NCBI RefSeq assembly: GCF_016403105.1
Contig: NZ_CP046155.1
Location: 2,943,906 to 3,007,905, forward strand
Direction: 5' to 3'
DNA length: 64,000 nucleotides
Source: Leptolyngbya sp. BL0902
Lineage (GTDB): Bacteria; Cyanobacteriota; Cyanobacteriia; Phormidesmidales; Phormidesmidaceae
This document shows positions 17,813-26,780 of the stretch, in pieces. Below the pieces are notes generated by a model that did not search any database, was not told where the DNA came from, and was given only the letters and a program-made list of their open reading frames with translations. Within the stretch, counting starts at the first letter, position 1, and each line of letters opens with the position of its first letter. Made by a program: the position numbers and the translations under genes.

Positions 17813-17953
17813 TCCCAGGCATCGGTGGCGCTTGGGCCGTGGCGGAAGGCTAGGACGTCTACCCCGGCCCCAAGCCCCCCTAATCCGGGTGCTATTATGG
17901 CTTTTTGTAAACATAGTCGGCTGCCCACGTAGGGCAATCGCGGTGGGGATGCC

Positions 17954-19762
17954 ATGACTCTTCTTCGACAGTTGCCCTCAAAACTGCCCTCCATGGTGGG
18001 TTCCCTTCAGGGAGGGCGCACCGTAGGGCGACGTTTTCAGGCGGTTTTTCTGCTGCTGTTGTTCGCGCTGATTCTGGGATCCTTTGGGCTGCGGCTGTTT
18101 CAGCTTCAGGTGGTTGATGGGGATCGCAATCGGCAGCGGGCCGACAGCAACCGGATTCGCCTCGTCCCCAAGCGCCCTGCGCGAGGCACCATCACCGACC
18201 GCAACGGCAGAATTTTGGCGGGTAGTCGGCTGTCCCATACGGTGTCGATTTGGCCCATCGCCCTGCCCAAGGAAGAGTGGCCAGCGGTGATTGATCGCCT
18301 CGCCACGGTGCTGAAAATGCCCGCCGAGGACATTCAGCGGCGGGTAGAGCAGGCGGGCTATTCGTCCATTGAGTCCATCACCATTGCCCAGGGGATTAGC
18401 ACAGCCCAGGCAACGGCCCTCTCGGAGTACCTCAGCGAACTGCCGGGGGTGCGCCTGGAGGCCGAGGCGGTGCGAAATTACCCCAACGGCGACCTAGCGG
18501 CCCACATTCTGGGCTACACCGGAGAACTCACGGACGCCCAACTGGCGGAGCGCCGTGCCCAGGGCTATCGCATGGGTGACGTGGTGGGCCAATCTGGGGC
18601 TGAGGCGGTTTTTGAGTCTACCCTGCGGGGCCAGTGGGGCGGGCAGCAGGTGGAGGTGGACAGCGCCGGACGCATCATCCAAATTTTGGGGGATAAGCCC
18701 TCGGTGTCTGGCCAAGATGTGCAGCTCACCATCGACATCGAACTGCAACGAGCCGCCGAAGCCGCCCTGGGCAATCGTCGTGGGGCGATTGTGGTGATGG
18801 ATGCCAACAACGGCGAAATCCTGGCCATGGCCAGTTGGCCCACCTACGACCCCAATATTTTTACTGGCCCCATCAGCCAAGCCCAGTGGGCACAGCTTCA
18901 GGGTTCTAATCATCCCTTCCTAAACCGCGCCCTGCGGGCCTTCGCCCCGGCCAGTACCTTCAAAATTGTCACCACGGCGGCGGCGATTGACCTGGGCGGA
19001 TGGGATCCCAATACTGTTTTGCCCACCTTTCCCTATCTTCAGGTGGGGGGGGTGCGCTTTGGCGAATGGAACCACGCTGGCTTTGGGCCGCTGGGCTTCA
19101 CCGGAGCCATGGCCTGGAGCAGCGACACCTTCTTCTACCAAACCGCCCGCCGTATGGGTGGCCCGCCGCTAATTGAGATGACTCGCCGCTTCGGGTTTGG
19201 GCGCAGAACGGGCATTGAGCTGGCGGTAGAAGAAAGCGCTGGCCTAGTGCCCGATGATGACTGGAAGCGAGAAACCTTGGGCACCTCCTGGGTCATTGGT
19301 GACGCCATCAATATGTCCATTGGCCAGGGCTACCTCACCTCCACGCCGCTCCAGGTGGCCAATATGTTTGCGGTGGTGGCCAACGATGGCTACCTCGTCC
19401 GCCCCCACATTAACCGAGACAACGAAGAAGCCCGCCTCTGGCGCGAACATGTGGGGCTGAGCGATGTCACCCTCGACATCCTGCACCGGGGCCTGCGCCA
19501 AGTGATTACGGGCGGCACGGCTACGGCCCTAAACGTCTCCCATATTCCCCCCTTTGCGGGCAAAACAGGCACCGCCGAAGCCCCCCCAGGGCTCTCCCAC
19601 GCTTGGTTTGGAGCCTATGCCCCCATGGAGAACCCAGAAATCGTCGTGGTCTCCTTTGCTGAACACTCCGGTGGCGGTGGCGGTCGCGTGGCGGCCCCCA
19701 TGGTGCTTCAGGTGCTAGAAGCCTACTTTGGCTATCAACGAGAAGCCGCCGACCAGCCCTAG
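17954..19762 (+). CDS. mrdA: Penicillin-binding protein 2, elongation transpeptidase
   Basis: 602 residues. A single amino-terminal membrane anchor (about 27-50) precedes the PBP dimerisation domain and a class B transpeptidase domain. Active-site motifs are S334-T-F-K337, S389-S-D391 and K537-T-G539; the S-x-D form of motif two is characteristic of PBP2/MrdA rather than PBP3/FtsI. It crosslinks peptidoglycan during lateral wall growth, normally with RodA, which is not in this window. The start at 17954 leaves a basic cytoplasmic tail before the anchor. Followed at 80 bp by a convergent gene. Confidence 0.95.
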   Translation: MTLLRQLPSKLPSMVGSLQGGRTVGRRFQAVFLLLLFALILGSFGLRLFQLQVVDGDRNRQRADSNRIRLVPKRPARGTITDRNGRILAGSRLSHTVSIWPIALPKEEWPAVIDRLATVLKMPAEDIQRRVEQAGYSSIESITIAQGISTAQATALSEYLSELPGVRLEAEAVRNYPNGDLAAHILGYTGELTDAQLAERRAQGYRMGDVVGQSGAEAVFESTLRGQWGGQQVEVDSAGRIIQILGDKPSVSGQDVQLTIDIELQRAAEAALGNRRGAIVVMDANNGEILAMASWPTYDPNIFTGPISQAQWAQLQGSNHPFLNRALRAFAPASTFKIVTTAAAIDLGGWDPNTVLPTFPYLQVGGVRFGEWNHAGFGPLGFTGAMAWSSDTFFYQTARRMGGPPLIEMTRRFGFGRRTGIELAVEESAGLVPDDDWKRETLGTSWVIGDAINMSIGQGYLTSTPLQVANMFAVVANDGYLVRPHINRDNEEARLWREHVGLSDVTLDILHRGLRQVITGGTATALNVSHIPPFAGKTGTAEAPPGLSHAWFGAYAPMENPEIVVVSFAEHSGGGGGRVAAPMVLQVLEAYFGYQREAADQP

Positions 19763-19843
19763 GGTGGCCCAACTAGTAGCAGCCGTTATGGTTGCCGTCG
19801 GCAGGGCGCTGCGGGGGGAGAAGCTGCTGGTGATCTGCTGAGG

Positions 19844-20623
19844 CTAGATATCCTGAATATCATCGGCATAGCTATAGATTTCGATGCCCAGAGCTTTGGC
19901 GACGGGCAAGGCCCGATGATCGACCATGGGTGAGACAACGATTTTGCGACTAATGGGTCGTTGTTCGTGCTTTTCGTAGAAATCTACCTTGCGGCCAAAG
20001 CTGTACATCCCGGCTTTATCGATAGAGGACTTGATCTCACAGGCTATGGTGGTGCCATTTTTAATAATGAGGTCAATCTCTACTTGATCCGGTCGGCCAA
20101 AGACGTCGCCCGCTTGGTCGTAGAGGGTGAGATTGAGCACTTCCACCCCAAAAGATTGAGTCAAAATGCCCGCCAGCGCATTACGGAAACTGGCCTCAGC
20201 AGATAGCCCCCATCGAGCCCCTAAAGCCCCAATCGTGCTATCAAACCGTTTATCCAAGCGCCGAATTTCCGCTAGCTGCTCATCCCACTTGCGGTTTTGT
20301 TCATCCCACTTGCGGTTTTGTTCGTCCCACTTGCGGTTTTGTTCGTCCCACTTGCGGTTTTGTTCGTCCCACTGGTGGGCTTGCTCGTCCCACTTGCGGT
20401 TTTGTTCATCCCACTTGCGGTTTTGCTCGTCCCACTTGCGGGCTTGTTCTTCGCGATCTTGCTGTAGCTCGGCTAGGATGCGGTCAAATTTGATATCGGC
20501 TTCTCGCCGTCCCATATAAAAGTCTGAGACGGTTTGCAGAACAAACTCCCTCATCTGGGGCTCTTGGGCCATGAGTCGGGGGAGTTCTTGTTGAATCAGA
20601 GCAATGACTTCAGATCGCTCCAT
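19844..20623 (-). CDS. DUF3782-type nuclease-like protein with W-heptad repeats
   Basis: 259 residues. The amino-terminal ~60 residues are helical; then come eight tandem 7-residue units (KWDEQNR and variants [14 protein letters not shown]), and finally a PD-(D/E)XK-like domain ([20 protein letters not shown] gives D...EIK). This arrangement fits DUF3782/DUF3782-like proteins that are common in cyanobacteria and thought to be restriction-endonuclease-fold proteins of mobile or defence character. The repeat is nearly perfect at DNA level (21-bp units), so its length is likely to vary between strains. Function unproven. No partner gene is evident; it is divergent from the DUF4351 fragment. Confidence 0.8.
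   Translation of the reverse strand: MERSEVIALIQQELPRLMAQEPQMREFVLQTVSDFYMGRREADIKFDRILAELQQDREEQARKWDEQNRKWDEQNRKWDEQAHQWDEQNRKWDEQNRKWDEQNRKWDEQNRKWDEQLAEIRRLDKRFDSTIGALGARWGLSAEASFRNALAGILTQSFGVEVLNLTLYDQAGDVFGRPDQVEIDLIIKNGTTIACEIKSSIDKAGMYSFGRKVDFYEKHEQRPISRKIVVSPMVDHRALPVAKALGIEIYSYADDIQDI
20275..20442 (-). repeat. 21-bp tandem repeat (eight units) coding WDEQ heptads
   Basis: Eight 21-bp units (plus-strand core cccacttgcggttttgttc) encode K-W-D-E-Q-N-R heptads. Only a few bases differ between units, so recent expansion is likely. Each gain or loss of a unit keeps the frame. Confidence 0.9.
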
Positions 20624-20688
20624 GCCTGGGGCCTCTATCCTGTGGTTTTATCTTAACAGTCGTAGCCTGAGCCCGATGGTGAACCGCC

Positions 20689-21012
20689 ATGCGGGCTCTA
20701 AGGATGGCCGATATTCGCCAAACCCGTTTCTACCAAGAGAGTCTTGCGGAGGGTCGGGAAGGAGGTGAAACGGCGGTGCGCCTGAGCTTGCTGTTGCGGC
20801 GGTTAGGATCATTGCCCGACGATCAGGTGGCCCACATCCAGGCGTTGCGGTTGCTACGGTTGGCGGCGCGGCTGGAGGTGGTGCTGGAGGGAGTGCTGGA
20901 CGTGGCGGATGGGGCAGCGTTGGCAGGCTGGCAATTGGCGCATCCGGTGAGGGGGGGATGGGGGCTAGGCACTGTGCAACGAATCGTAATGGTTTTTGTG
21001 AAGGCAGAATGA
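20689..21012 (+). pseudogene. DUF4351 carboxy-terminal remnant of a PD-(D/E)XK transposase-family protein
   Basis: 107 codons. The segment ADIRQTRFYQESLAEGREGG and the following LSLLLRRLGSLPDDQVAHIQAL resemble the end of Rpn/PD-(D/E)XK transposase-family proteins, where a charged linker leads to DUF4351. The nuclease domain that should precede it is absent, and the last ~20 residues look like read-through. I take it as a decayed fragment, though a small expressed protein cannot be excluded. Confidence 0.5.
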
Positions 21013-21072
21013 AGCAAGTTGGGCAGAATGAAGAGTAGTTCTCTCGTTTTGCAGTCCTTTGCGCGTTGCCCC

Positions 21073-22410
21073 ATGGCGGATACGGTCATCCAGGTCGAAA
21101 ATCTTGGCAAAAAATATATCCTGGGCCACCAGCAGGAGGGGCATTCTCGCTATGTAGCGCTGCGGGATGTGATTGCCGATGGGGCCAAGTCCGTAGCGCG
21201 ACGGCTGCGGCATCCCGGTAAACGCCAGCCCAATCCCAACCAGGAAGAATTTTGGGCGCTGAAGGATGTGTCCTTTGAGGTGAAGCAGGGCGAGGTGGTG
21301 GGCATTATTGGCCGCAATGGGGCGGGTAAGTCTACGCTGCTAAAGATCCTCAGCCGGATTACGGAGCCGACGGAGGGGCGGATTAAGCTGCGGGGTCGGG
21401 TAGCCAGTCTGCTGGAGGTGGGCACGGGCTTTCATCCAGAGCTAACGGGGCGGGAAAATATTTTTTTGAATGGGGCCATCCTGGGGATGAGCCGAGCCGA
21501 AATTAACCGCAAGTTTGATGAAATTGTGGAATTTGCCGAGGTTTCTCGGTTCTTGGATACTCCGGTAAAACGGTATTCCAGCGGGATGTATGTGCGGCTG
21601 GCGTTTGCGGTAGCAGCCCACCTAGAGCCAGAGATTTTGGTGGTGGATGAAGTGCTGGCCGTAGGGGATGCGGCATTTCAGAAGAAGTGTTTGGGCAAGA
21701 TGGGAGATGTGGCGAAACAAGAGGGACGAACGATTTTATTTGTTAGCCATCAGATGTCGGCTATTAAGAACCTTTGCTCTAGAACAATTATGCTAAACAG
21801 CGGCTCTATCTATCACGATGGAGATCCGCAGGCAGGAATTACTCTTTATCTACAGGATCTTGCCTCTGCATCAAATCAAACGTCTCTTGAGAATGTTAGG
21901 CGTACTGGAACAGGGGTTTTAAAGATAGTCAATTTTTGGTTGGAGAATATAAATGGAGAAAGAGTGACAGCCGTTGCATCTGGAGATACTGTCAAAATGG
22001 TTTTTCAGTGCCGGGTTAACGGCAATAGTTCTCCTAAAAATATTTCTTTAGGCTTTAGCTTGCATACGCATCTAGGCGATCTGCTGTCAGTTTTATATAG
22101 CGACTATATGGGAGTTAATTTAGATGACCTAAAAAAAGACGGATGTATTAGTTTTACAATATCTGATTTTCCCTTCTCTAGGGGTAGATATTATGTAGGT
22201 GCTCGTGTTGTGGTGAACGACATAGAATCTGACTGGCCTAAAGATTTCATTGGCTCTATAGATGTAGAGGATGGCAGTTTCTATGGGAAAGGAAGGACTC
22301 CACACAGCGGAATTGGGCCAATTCTTATAAAGGGCGATTGGTCGATAAATTCTCAAGAAGCATCGCTCCAAAAACTACACGATCATGAATTTCAAAATCT
22401 TGGCCGCTAA
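21073..22410 (+). CDS. Wzt-type polysaccharide ABC transporter ATPase
   Basis: 445 residues from ATG 21073 (MADTVIQVENLGKKY); the frame is open to 21019. It has an ABC ATPase domain with Walker A G80-RNGAGK86-S, the family-typical YSSGM signature and Walker B ILVVDEVLAVGD, then a ~170-residue carboxy-terminal domain of the Wzt kind that binds the exported glycan. It would power export of O-antigen-like polysaccharide with a Wzm permease, but no permease gene is present on either side. Base composition changes sharply within the gene near 21720 (hand count 35 G+C of 60 at 21601-21660, 20 of 60 at 22081-22140), close to the domain boundary, which suggests recombination. The end overlaps the next gene by 26 bp. 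Confidence 0.9.
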   Translation: MADTVIQVENLGKKYILGHQQEGHSRYVALRDVIADGAKSVARRLRHPGKRQPNPNQEEFWALKDVSFEVKQGEVVGIIGRNGAGKSTLLKILSRITEPTEGRIKLRGRVASLLEVGTGFHPELTGRENIFLNGAILGMSRAEINRKFDEIVEFAEVSRFLDTPVKRYSSGMYVRLAFAVAAHLEPEILVVDEVLAVGDAAFQKKCLGKMGDVAKQEGRTILFVSHQMSAIKNLCSRTIMLNSGSIYHDGDPQAGITLYLQDLASASNQTSLENVRRTGTGVLKIVNFWLENINGERVTAVASGDTVKMVFQCRVNGNSSPKNISLGFSLHTHLGDLLSVLYSDYMGVNLDDLKKDGCISFTISDFPFSRGRYYVGARVVVNDIESDWPKDFIGSIDVEDGSFYGKGRTPHSGIGPILIKGDWSINSQEASLQKLHDHEFQNLGR

Positions 22411-23122
22411 AGCTAAAAAATACGCTCAAGTTTTAGAGTCTATTATTAGACCTCAAAAATACTACATATATCCAAAAACAAGCTACTCTCATCATAGAAT
22501 TTCCTTTTCCCAAGAGGGAGAGGATCTTGTCTTGATGCGAATGTTTGAGGGACAGGAAAGTGGCTTTTACGTAGATATTGGTGCCCACCATCCTCAACGC
22601 TTTTCAAACACATATCTATTTTACTTAAAGGGCTGGAAAGGCATAAATATTGATGCAATGCCCGGAAGCATGGATTCCTTTAAGAAGATAAGGCCGCGAG
22701 ATATTAACTTAGAGATTACGGTCTCTGACAAAGAGGAAATATTGACATACTATGAATTTGATGAGCCTGCTTTGAATGGCTGCTCAGTTGAGCTATCAAA
22801 AGAGTATGAAAACCTCTCTTCTCATAGAATCATTAATGAGATAAAAGTTAAGGCAAAGCCTCTTTCTGACGTTTTAGACAGCTATCTTGAAACAGGGCAG
22901 AGTATTGACTTTATAAGTATAGATGTCGAAGGGCTGGACTATCAAGTCTTAACATCTAACGACTGGAAGAAATGGAGACCTAAAGTTCTAGTTATTGAGG
23001 ATTTAGAAAATAGGATAAATTCTCAGAAAACTCAGATTCAAGCATTTCTAGAAGATCAAGGTTATTGCCTTTATTCTAGACTTGTCAATAGTGCTATTTT
23101 TAGAAATATAGAGAAAAATTAG
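22385..23122 (+). CDS. FkbM-family methyltransferase
   Basis: 245 residues with the FkbM-type class I methyltransferase core: SFSQEGEDLVLMRMF at the start, the AdoMet loop FYVDIGAHHPQRFSNT, and FISIDVEGLDYQVL. FkbM proteins O-methylate sugars or polyketides; in this locus a surface-glycan sugar is the probable target. AT-rich like its neighbours. It starts inside the last codons of the ABC ATPase gene, so the two are cotranscribed and probably coupled. Confidence 0.85.
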   Translation: MNFKILAAKAKKYAQVLESIIRPQKYYIYPKTSYSHHRISFSQEGEDLVLMRMFEGQESGFYVDIGAHHPQRFSNTYLFYLKGWKGINIDAMPGSMDSFKKIRPRDINLEITVSDKEEILTYYEFDEPALNGCSVELSKEYENLSSHRIINEIKVKAKPLSDVLDSYLETGQSIDFISIDVEGLDYQVLTSNDWKKWRPKVLVIEDLENRINSQKTQIQAFLEDQGYCLYSRLVNSAIFRNIEKN

Positions 23123-23123
23123 A

Positions 23124-24650
23124 ATGCTATCAATTTCCGATGTTTCAATTTACAGCGACTCTCAGATTTCTTATCCGTTACTGTCACCATTCAACTCGGA
23201 CGTCTCTTATCCAGAAGATCCATTTGAAGGGACTTTAGAAGTAGACTCGAGGAATCGAGTTTACAGTGCTGTTCGCCAATCCTTATATCTCTTAGGATTA
23301 GACAAAGAAAACTTTGATACCTCTAGCTGGAATCCCTTAAAAAATCTGATTAATAGCGGAGAGACTGTTCTAGTAAAGCCTAATGCGGTTATGCATCTTA
23401 ATATGAATCCGAGTGATTCAGTCTTTGCAAGCATAACGCACGGTTCAGTGATTCGAGCTGTGATTGACTACATATATATAGCACTTGCTGGAAAGGGACG
23501 AGTCATTATTGCAGACGCCCCGTTAGCTCATAGTGATTTTGAACAATGGCTCAACACAACGGGAATACATAAAATTATTGAGCTATATCGAGAAAAGAAA
23601 AATTTTGAAATTGACATTTTCGATCTTAGAAATCTATACGTTCCCTGGGACTTTGAGCATAACTATGCTCCCTCTAAAGGCCGAAATATAGAAATTCGGG
23701 ATCCAAACGGCTATCAAGAAGTTGACTTATATGACGCAAGCGAGTTTTCTAATTTTAGTCAAGAAGATATCAATCGACTGTACGGTTCTGACTATAAAAG
23801 GCAAAAAACAGTTGTTCATCATTCAAATGGACATCATAAGTACTATGTCTCTAAGACGGTTCTTAAAGCAGATGTTTTCATTTCTGTGCCCAAATTAAAA
23901 GTTCACAGCAAGGTTGGAATCACCGCCAATTTAAAGGGAATGGTAGGAACTCAAGGCGATAAGAATTACATTCCTCATCATAGAGTCGGAAGCCCGAATG
24001 TTGGTGGAGATGAACATCCAGACTTAGGTTTCGCTCAGAATACGTTAAACCGCTATAGAATGTGGCTATTGACGAATATTCTATCTCATGAAAATAAAAC
24101 TGCTGACTTCCTTTACAAGAGACTAGTTCTTATTCAAAAATTAGGTCAAAAAATTATCGATAAATTGGGCCGAATTAGACATGGAGAAAAGTACAAAGGT
24201 AATATCGTAGGAGGTTCTTGGTACGGGAATGATACATCGTGGCGCATGACACTTGATCTCACAAAAATCGTTTTGTTTGCTGATGAGGAAGGTAATCTCT
24301 GTAATCATCCTCAGCGCAAGTTCTTCTCAGTTATAGATGGTATTGTAGGTGGCGAAGGAGAAGGGCCACTAGCTCCAACCAGCAAGCATTCGGGTGTTGT
24401 TTTAGCAGGCTTTAATCCTTTGTCCGTAGATATAGTCGCTGCACGATTAATGGGTTTTGATTATCGAAAAATAAAAATGCTTGAGCAAGGATTGAAAAGA
24501 CCTTGGCTCCAATTATGGGAAGGAGAGGCTAATCAAATAGCAGTATTCTCAAATAAGCCTGAGTATTCTTCTCTTATGAATAATACTCAGGCTCGTTTTT
24601 TAGACTTTACTCCTCCTGTAGGTTGGCAAGATCATATTGAAGTAGGCTAA
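23124..24650 (+). CDS. DUF362 domain-containing protein
   Basis: 508 residues, starting one base after the previous stop. DUF362 landmarks: VLVKPNAV, a segment RVIIADAPLAHSDF, ADVFISVPKLKVHSKVGITANLKGMVG in the middle, and a later VIDGIVGGEGEGPLAPT. DUF362 proteins are of unknown biochemical function, some linked to iron-sulfur proteins; no CxxC cluster motif is visible here. Its position between an FkbM methyltransferase and an asparagine-synthase-like gene, 3 bp before the latter, suggests a joint role in modifying a glycan or peptide component, but that is inference. Confidence 0.85.
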   Translation: MLSISDVSIYSDSQISYPLLSPFNSDVSYPEDPFEGTLEVDSRNRVYSAVRQSLYLLGLDKENFDTSSWNPLKNLINSGETVLVKPNAVMHLNMNPSDSVFASITHGSVIRAVIDYIYIALAGKGRVIIADAPLAHSDFEQWLNTTGIHKIIELYREKKNFEIDIFDLRNLYVPWDFEHNYAPSKGRNIEIRDPNGYQEVDLYDASEFSNFSQEDINRLYGSDYKRQKTVVHHSNGHHKYYVSKTVLKADVFISVPKLKVHSKVGITANLKGMVGTQGDKNYIPHHRVGSPNVGGDEHPDLGFAQNTLNRYRMWLLTNILSHENKTADFLYKRLVLIQKLGQKIIDKLGRIRHGEKYKGNIVGGSWYGNDTSWRMTLDLTKIVLFADEEGNLCNHPQRKFFSVIDGIVGGEGEGPLAPTSKHSGVVLAGFNPLSVDIVAARLMGFDYRKIKMLEQGLKRPWLQLWEGEANQIAVFSNKPEYSSLMNNTQARFLDFTPPVGWQDHIEVG

Positions 24651-24653
24651 TAG

Positions 24654-26036
24654 ATGGATATCAACCAAAAAATATATCAAACAGACTGGCTTGCTTCTAG
24701 CCCTGTTTTTTATAATGAACTGACTGGCCAAGTTAGCCATAATATTAATGACGTGATTGATTTTTCAAAATTTGATTTTCACCCTGAAGGGTTAAATAAT
24801 TATCTTGAGTTTGGCTACTCTGTATTTGGGCAAACGCCAATTAAAAATATTAAGTTTTTAAGACACTCCTCGAAATTGACAGTCGGGAAGAATAATGAAA
24901 TTAAAGTTGAGCATTTGGAAGATTCTTCTGAATATTGGCTAGATAAAGCGACAAGTGAAGACGATGTATTTCAACTACTATGTAATGCCATTCACCAGTG
25001 GGAAAAATCAGTCCAAGGAGAAATAGTTATTCCTACAAGTGGTGGCTATGACTCAAGGCTTTTAAATTTTCTTATTGAAGACAAGTCTAGAGTCAGAGCT
25101 TTTACGTACGGCATATCAAATAATCAAGAAGACTCCTTTGAGGCTATTTATGCCAAGCTTTTGTGTAAAAAACTTAGTATCCAATGGGAAAGAATTGAGA
25201 TAGGCAATTATCATCATTACATTAATGATTGGGATAGCATATTTGGCGTTTCTACCCATGCACATGGAATGTATCAAATTGAGTTTTACCATAAAATACT
25301 CTCAAAAGTTGAAGGGAATAACCCTTTTTTAAGTGGAATTATTGGCGATGCCTGGGCAGGAAGCGTAAATATTACAGAGATTCAATCTCCTTCAGATATT
25401 CTCAAACTAGGCTATAGCCATGGTATAAAAGCTGACTCTCAAATGAGCTATTTATCTTCTAAAAGTGAATTGATAAATGAGTATTATGAAATTCATAAAG
25501 ACAAATTGAATTTACCTATTTTTAGAGTCATTGAATCTATGCGATTTAAGATAATTCTTCTGTCTTATTTAATGAGAATACCAAGGCATCTTGGCTTCCA
25601 AGCTTGGTCTCCATTCTTAGATATTGAGACTGCTCTTTCTATGTTAACCCTGCCAAGTGAGCGTCGAAAAAATCGTTTATGGCAAAAAGAATTCTTTGAA
25701 AAAAATAATCTAAATCTAGAAGACATGGGCTTCAAGACAAACAAGAGCAACACCCTTAATCTTCAAGCGATGAAAATATCGCCACTTGATCCGCTAAACA
25801 GTAATCTTCTGCGAGAGATTATTCATCCTGATTATGTTGAATGGATTAATCGCCATATTCCCGCAAGGTTAACTTCATGGGATGTATTTTGGAATATTCA
25901 TAGAATTCCAAAGGTTAGGAGATTAGTTTATGTCTTTAATTTGGAAGACAAGAGGCTAAAAGCTTATTATGCATATTTAACGCTCAAGCCCCTAGAGAAT
26001 CTCATTAAACGAAGAAACGCTATCCTATATTCATAG
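24654..26036 (+). CDS. Asparagine-synthase-like ATP pyrophosphatase without glutaminase domain
   Basis: 460 residues. The PP-loop S129-GGYDSR135 and the later FLSGIIGDAWAGS match the synthetase half of AsnB-type enzymes, which adenylate a carboxylate for amide formation. The first ~100 residues lack the Cys2 needed for a class II glutamine amidotransferase, so it would need ammonia or another amine donor. Similar truncated AsnB proteins occur in polysaccharide and lasso-peptide loci. Nearby DUF362 and FkbM genes make a sugar-amide or amino-acid decoration plausible. AT-rich codon use marks it as part of the acquired block. Confidence 0.82.
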   Translation: MDINQKIYQTDWLASSPVFYNELTGQVSHNINDVIDFSKFDFHPEGLNNYLEFGYSVFGQTPIKNIKFLRHSSKLTVGKNNEIKVEHLEDSSEYWLDKATSEDDVFQLLCNAIHQWEKSVQGEIVIPTSGGYDSRLLNFLIEDKSRVRAFTYGISNNQEDSFEAIYAKLLCKKLSIQWERIEIGNYHHYINDWDSIFGVSTHAHGMYQIEFYHKILSKVEGNNPFLSGIIGDAWAGSVNITEIQSPSDILKLGYSHGIKADSQMSYLSSKSELINEYYEIHKDKLNLPIFRVIESMRFKIILLSYLMRIPRHLGFQAWSPFLDIETALSMLTLPSERRKNRLWQKEFFEKNNLNLEDMGFKTNKSNTLNLQAMKISPLDPLNSNLLREIIHPDYVEWINRHIPARLTSWDVFWNIHRIPKVRRLVYVFNLEDKRLKAYYAYLTLKPLENLIKRRNAILYS

Positions 26037-26076
26037 CAGCGGCACGCCATCATTCTATCTTGACTGAATAGCCACT

Positions 26077-26751
26077 ATGAACACCCTCACTCCTCCCCTA
26101 GAAAATGGTGATCGCCTCACCCGCTATGAGTTTGAACGACGGGCAAGCCATGCCTCATCCCCCAAAAAGCTCGAACTCATCAATGGAGTTGTCCACATGG
26201 CTGCTGCCTTGCGCTATCGTTCCCACGGGCTACCTCACAGCCATATCATGACCTGGCTGGGGCTCTATGCTGCCTACACTCCCGGTCTTGAACTGGCAGA
26301 TAATGCCACCGTTCGCCTGGATGTGGATAACGAACCCCAGCCTGACGCATTACTTCGGCTTGAGGAAGATTATGGGGGCCAATCTCGCATTAGTGATGAT
26401 GACTATATTGAAGGCGCACCCGAACTCATTGTCGAGATTGCAGGCTCCACGATTTCCTACGATTTACACGATAAATTACAGGTTTATCGTCGTCATGGGG
26501 TAAAAGAGTATATGGTTTGGCGAGTCTATGACCATGCCATTGATTGGTTTCATCTAGAAGAAGGCAACTATGTGCCCCTCAGCCCTAATGAACAAGGGCT
26601 CATTGAAAGCAAACTGTTCCCAGGCTTGGTTTTAGCACTCGACGCCATGCTCAATCATAATTTAGTGGATGTTTTGGCTGAGCAGCAGACTCATCTAAGC
26701 CATAAAAAATATCTTGATTTTTACCAAGAGCTACAAGATCGCTTGTTTTGA
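26077..26751 (+). CDS. Uma2-family endonuclease-like protein
   Basis: 224 residues of the Uma2 (DUF820) PD-(D/E)XK family, which is greatly expanded in cyanobacteria. Landmarks: LTRYEFERRA, KLELINGVV, QPDALLRL and ELIVEIAGSTISYDLHDKL followed by RRHGVKEYMVWRV. The catalytic set would be the Asp of QPDA and Glu/Ser of VEIAGST. Cellular role not established. G+C is higher than in its flanks, so it looks like an independent insertion in the polysaccharide locus. Confidence 0.88.
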   Translation: MNTLTPPLENGDRLTRYEFERRASHASSPKKLELINGVVHMAAALRYRSHGLPHSHIMTWLGLYAAYTPGLELADNATVRLDVDNEPQPDALLRLEEDYGGQSRISDDDYIEGAPELIVEIAGSTISYDLHDKLQVYRRHGVKEYMVWRVYDHAIDWFHLEEGNYVPLSPNEQGLIESKLFPGLVLALDAMLNHNLVDVLAEQQTHLSHKKYLDFYQELQDRLF

Positions 26752-26780
26752 GAGCCCATTTTGAACAGATACATTAAATC

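Noticed and set aside
17830..17876. Possible hairpin after aspS (gcttgggcc with ggccccaagc)
   Set aside because: The loop is about 30 nt, the stem has a bulge and no T-run follows, so a terminator is not supported.
26077..26751. Uma2 gene, considered as a transposase
   Set aside because: Uma2 proteins share the PD-(D/E)XK fold with nucleases, but there are no terminal repeats or target duplication around the gene.
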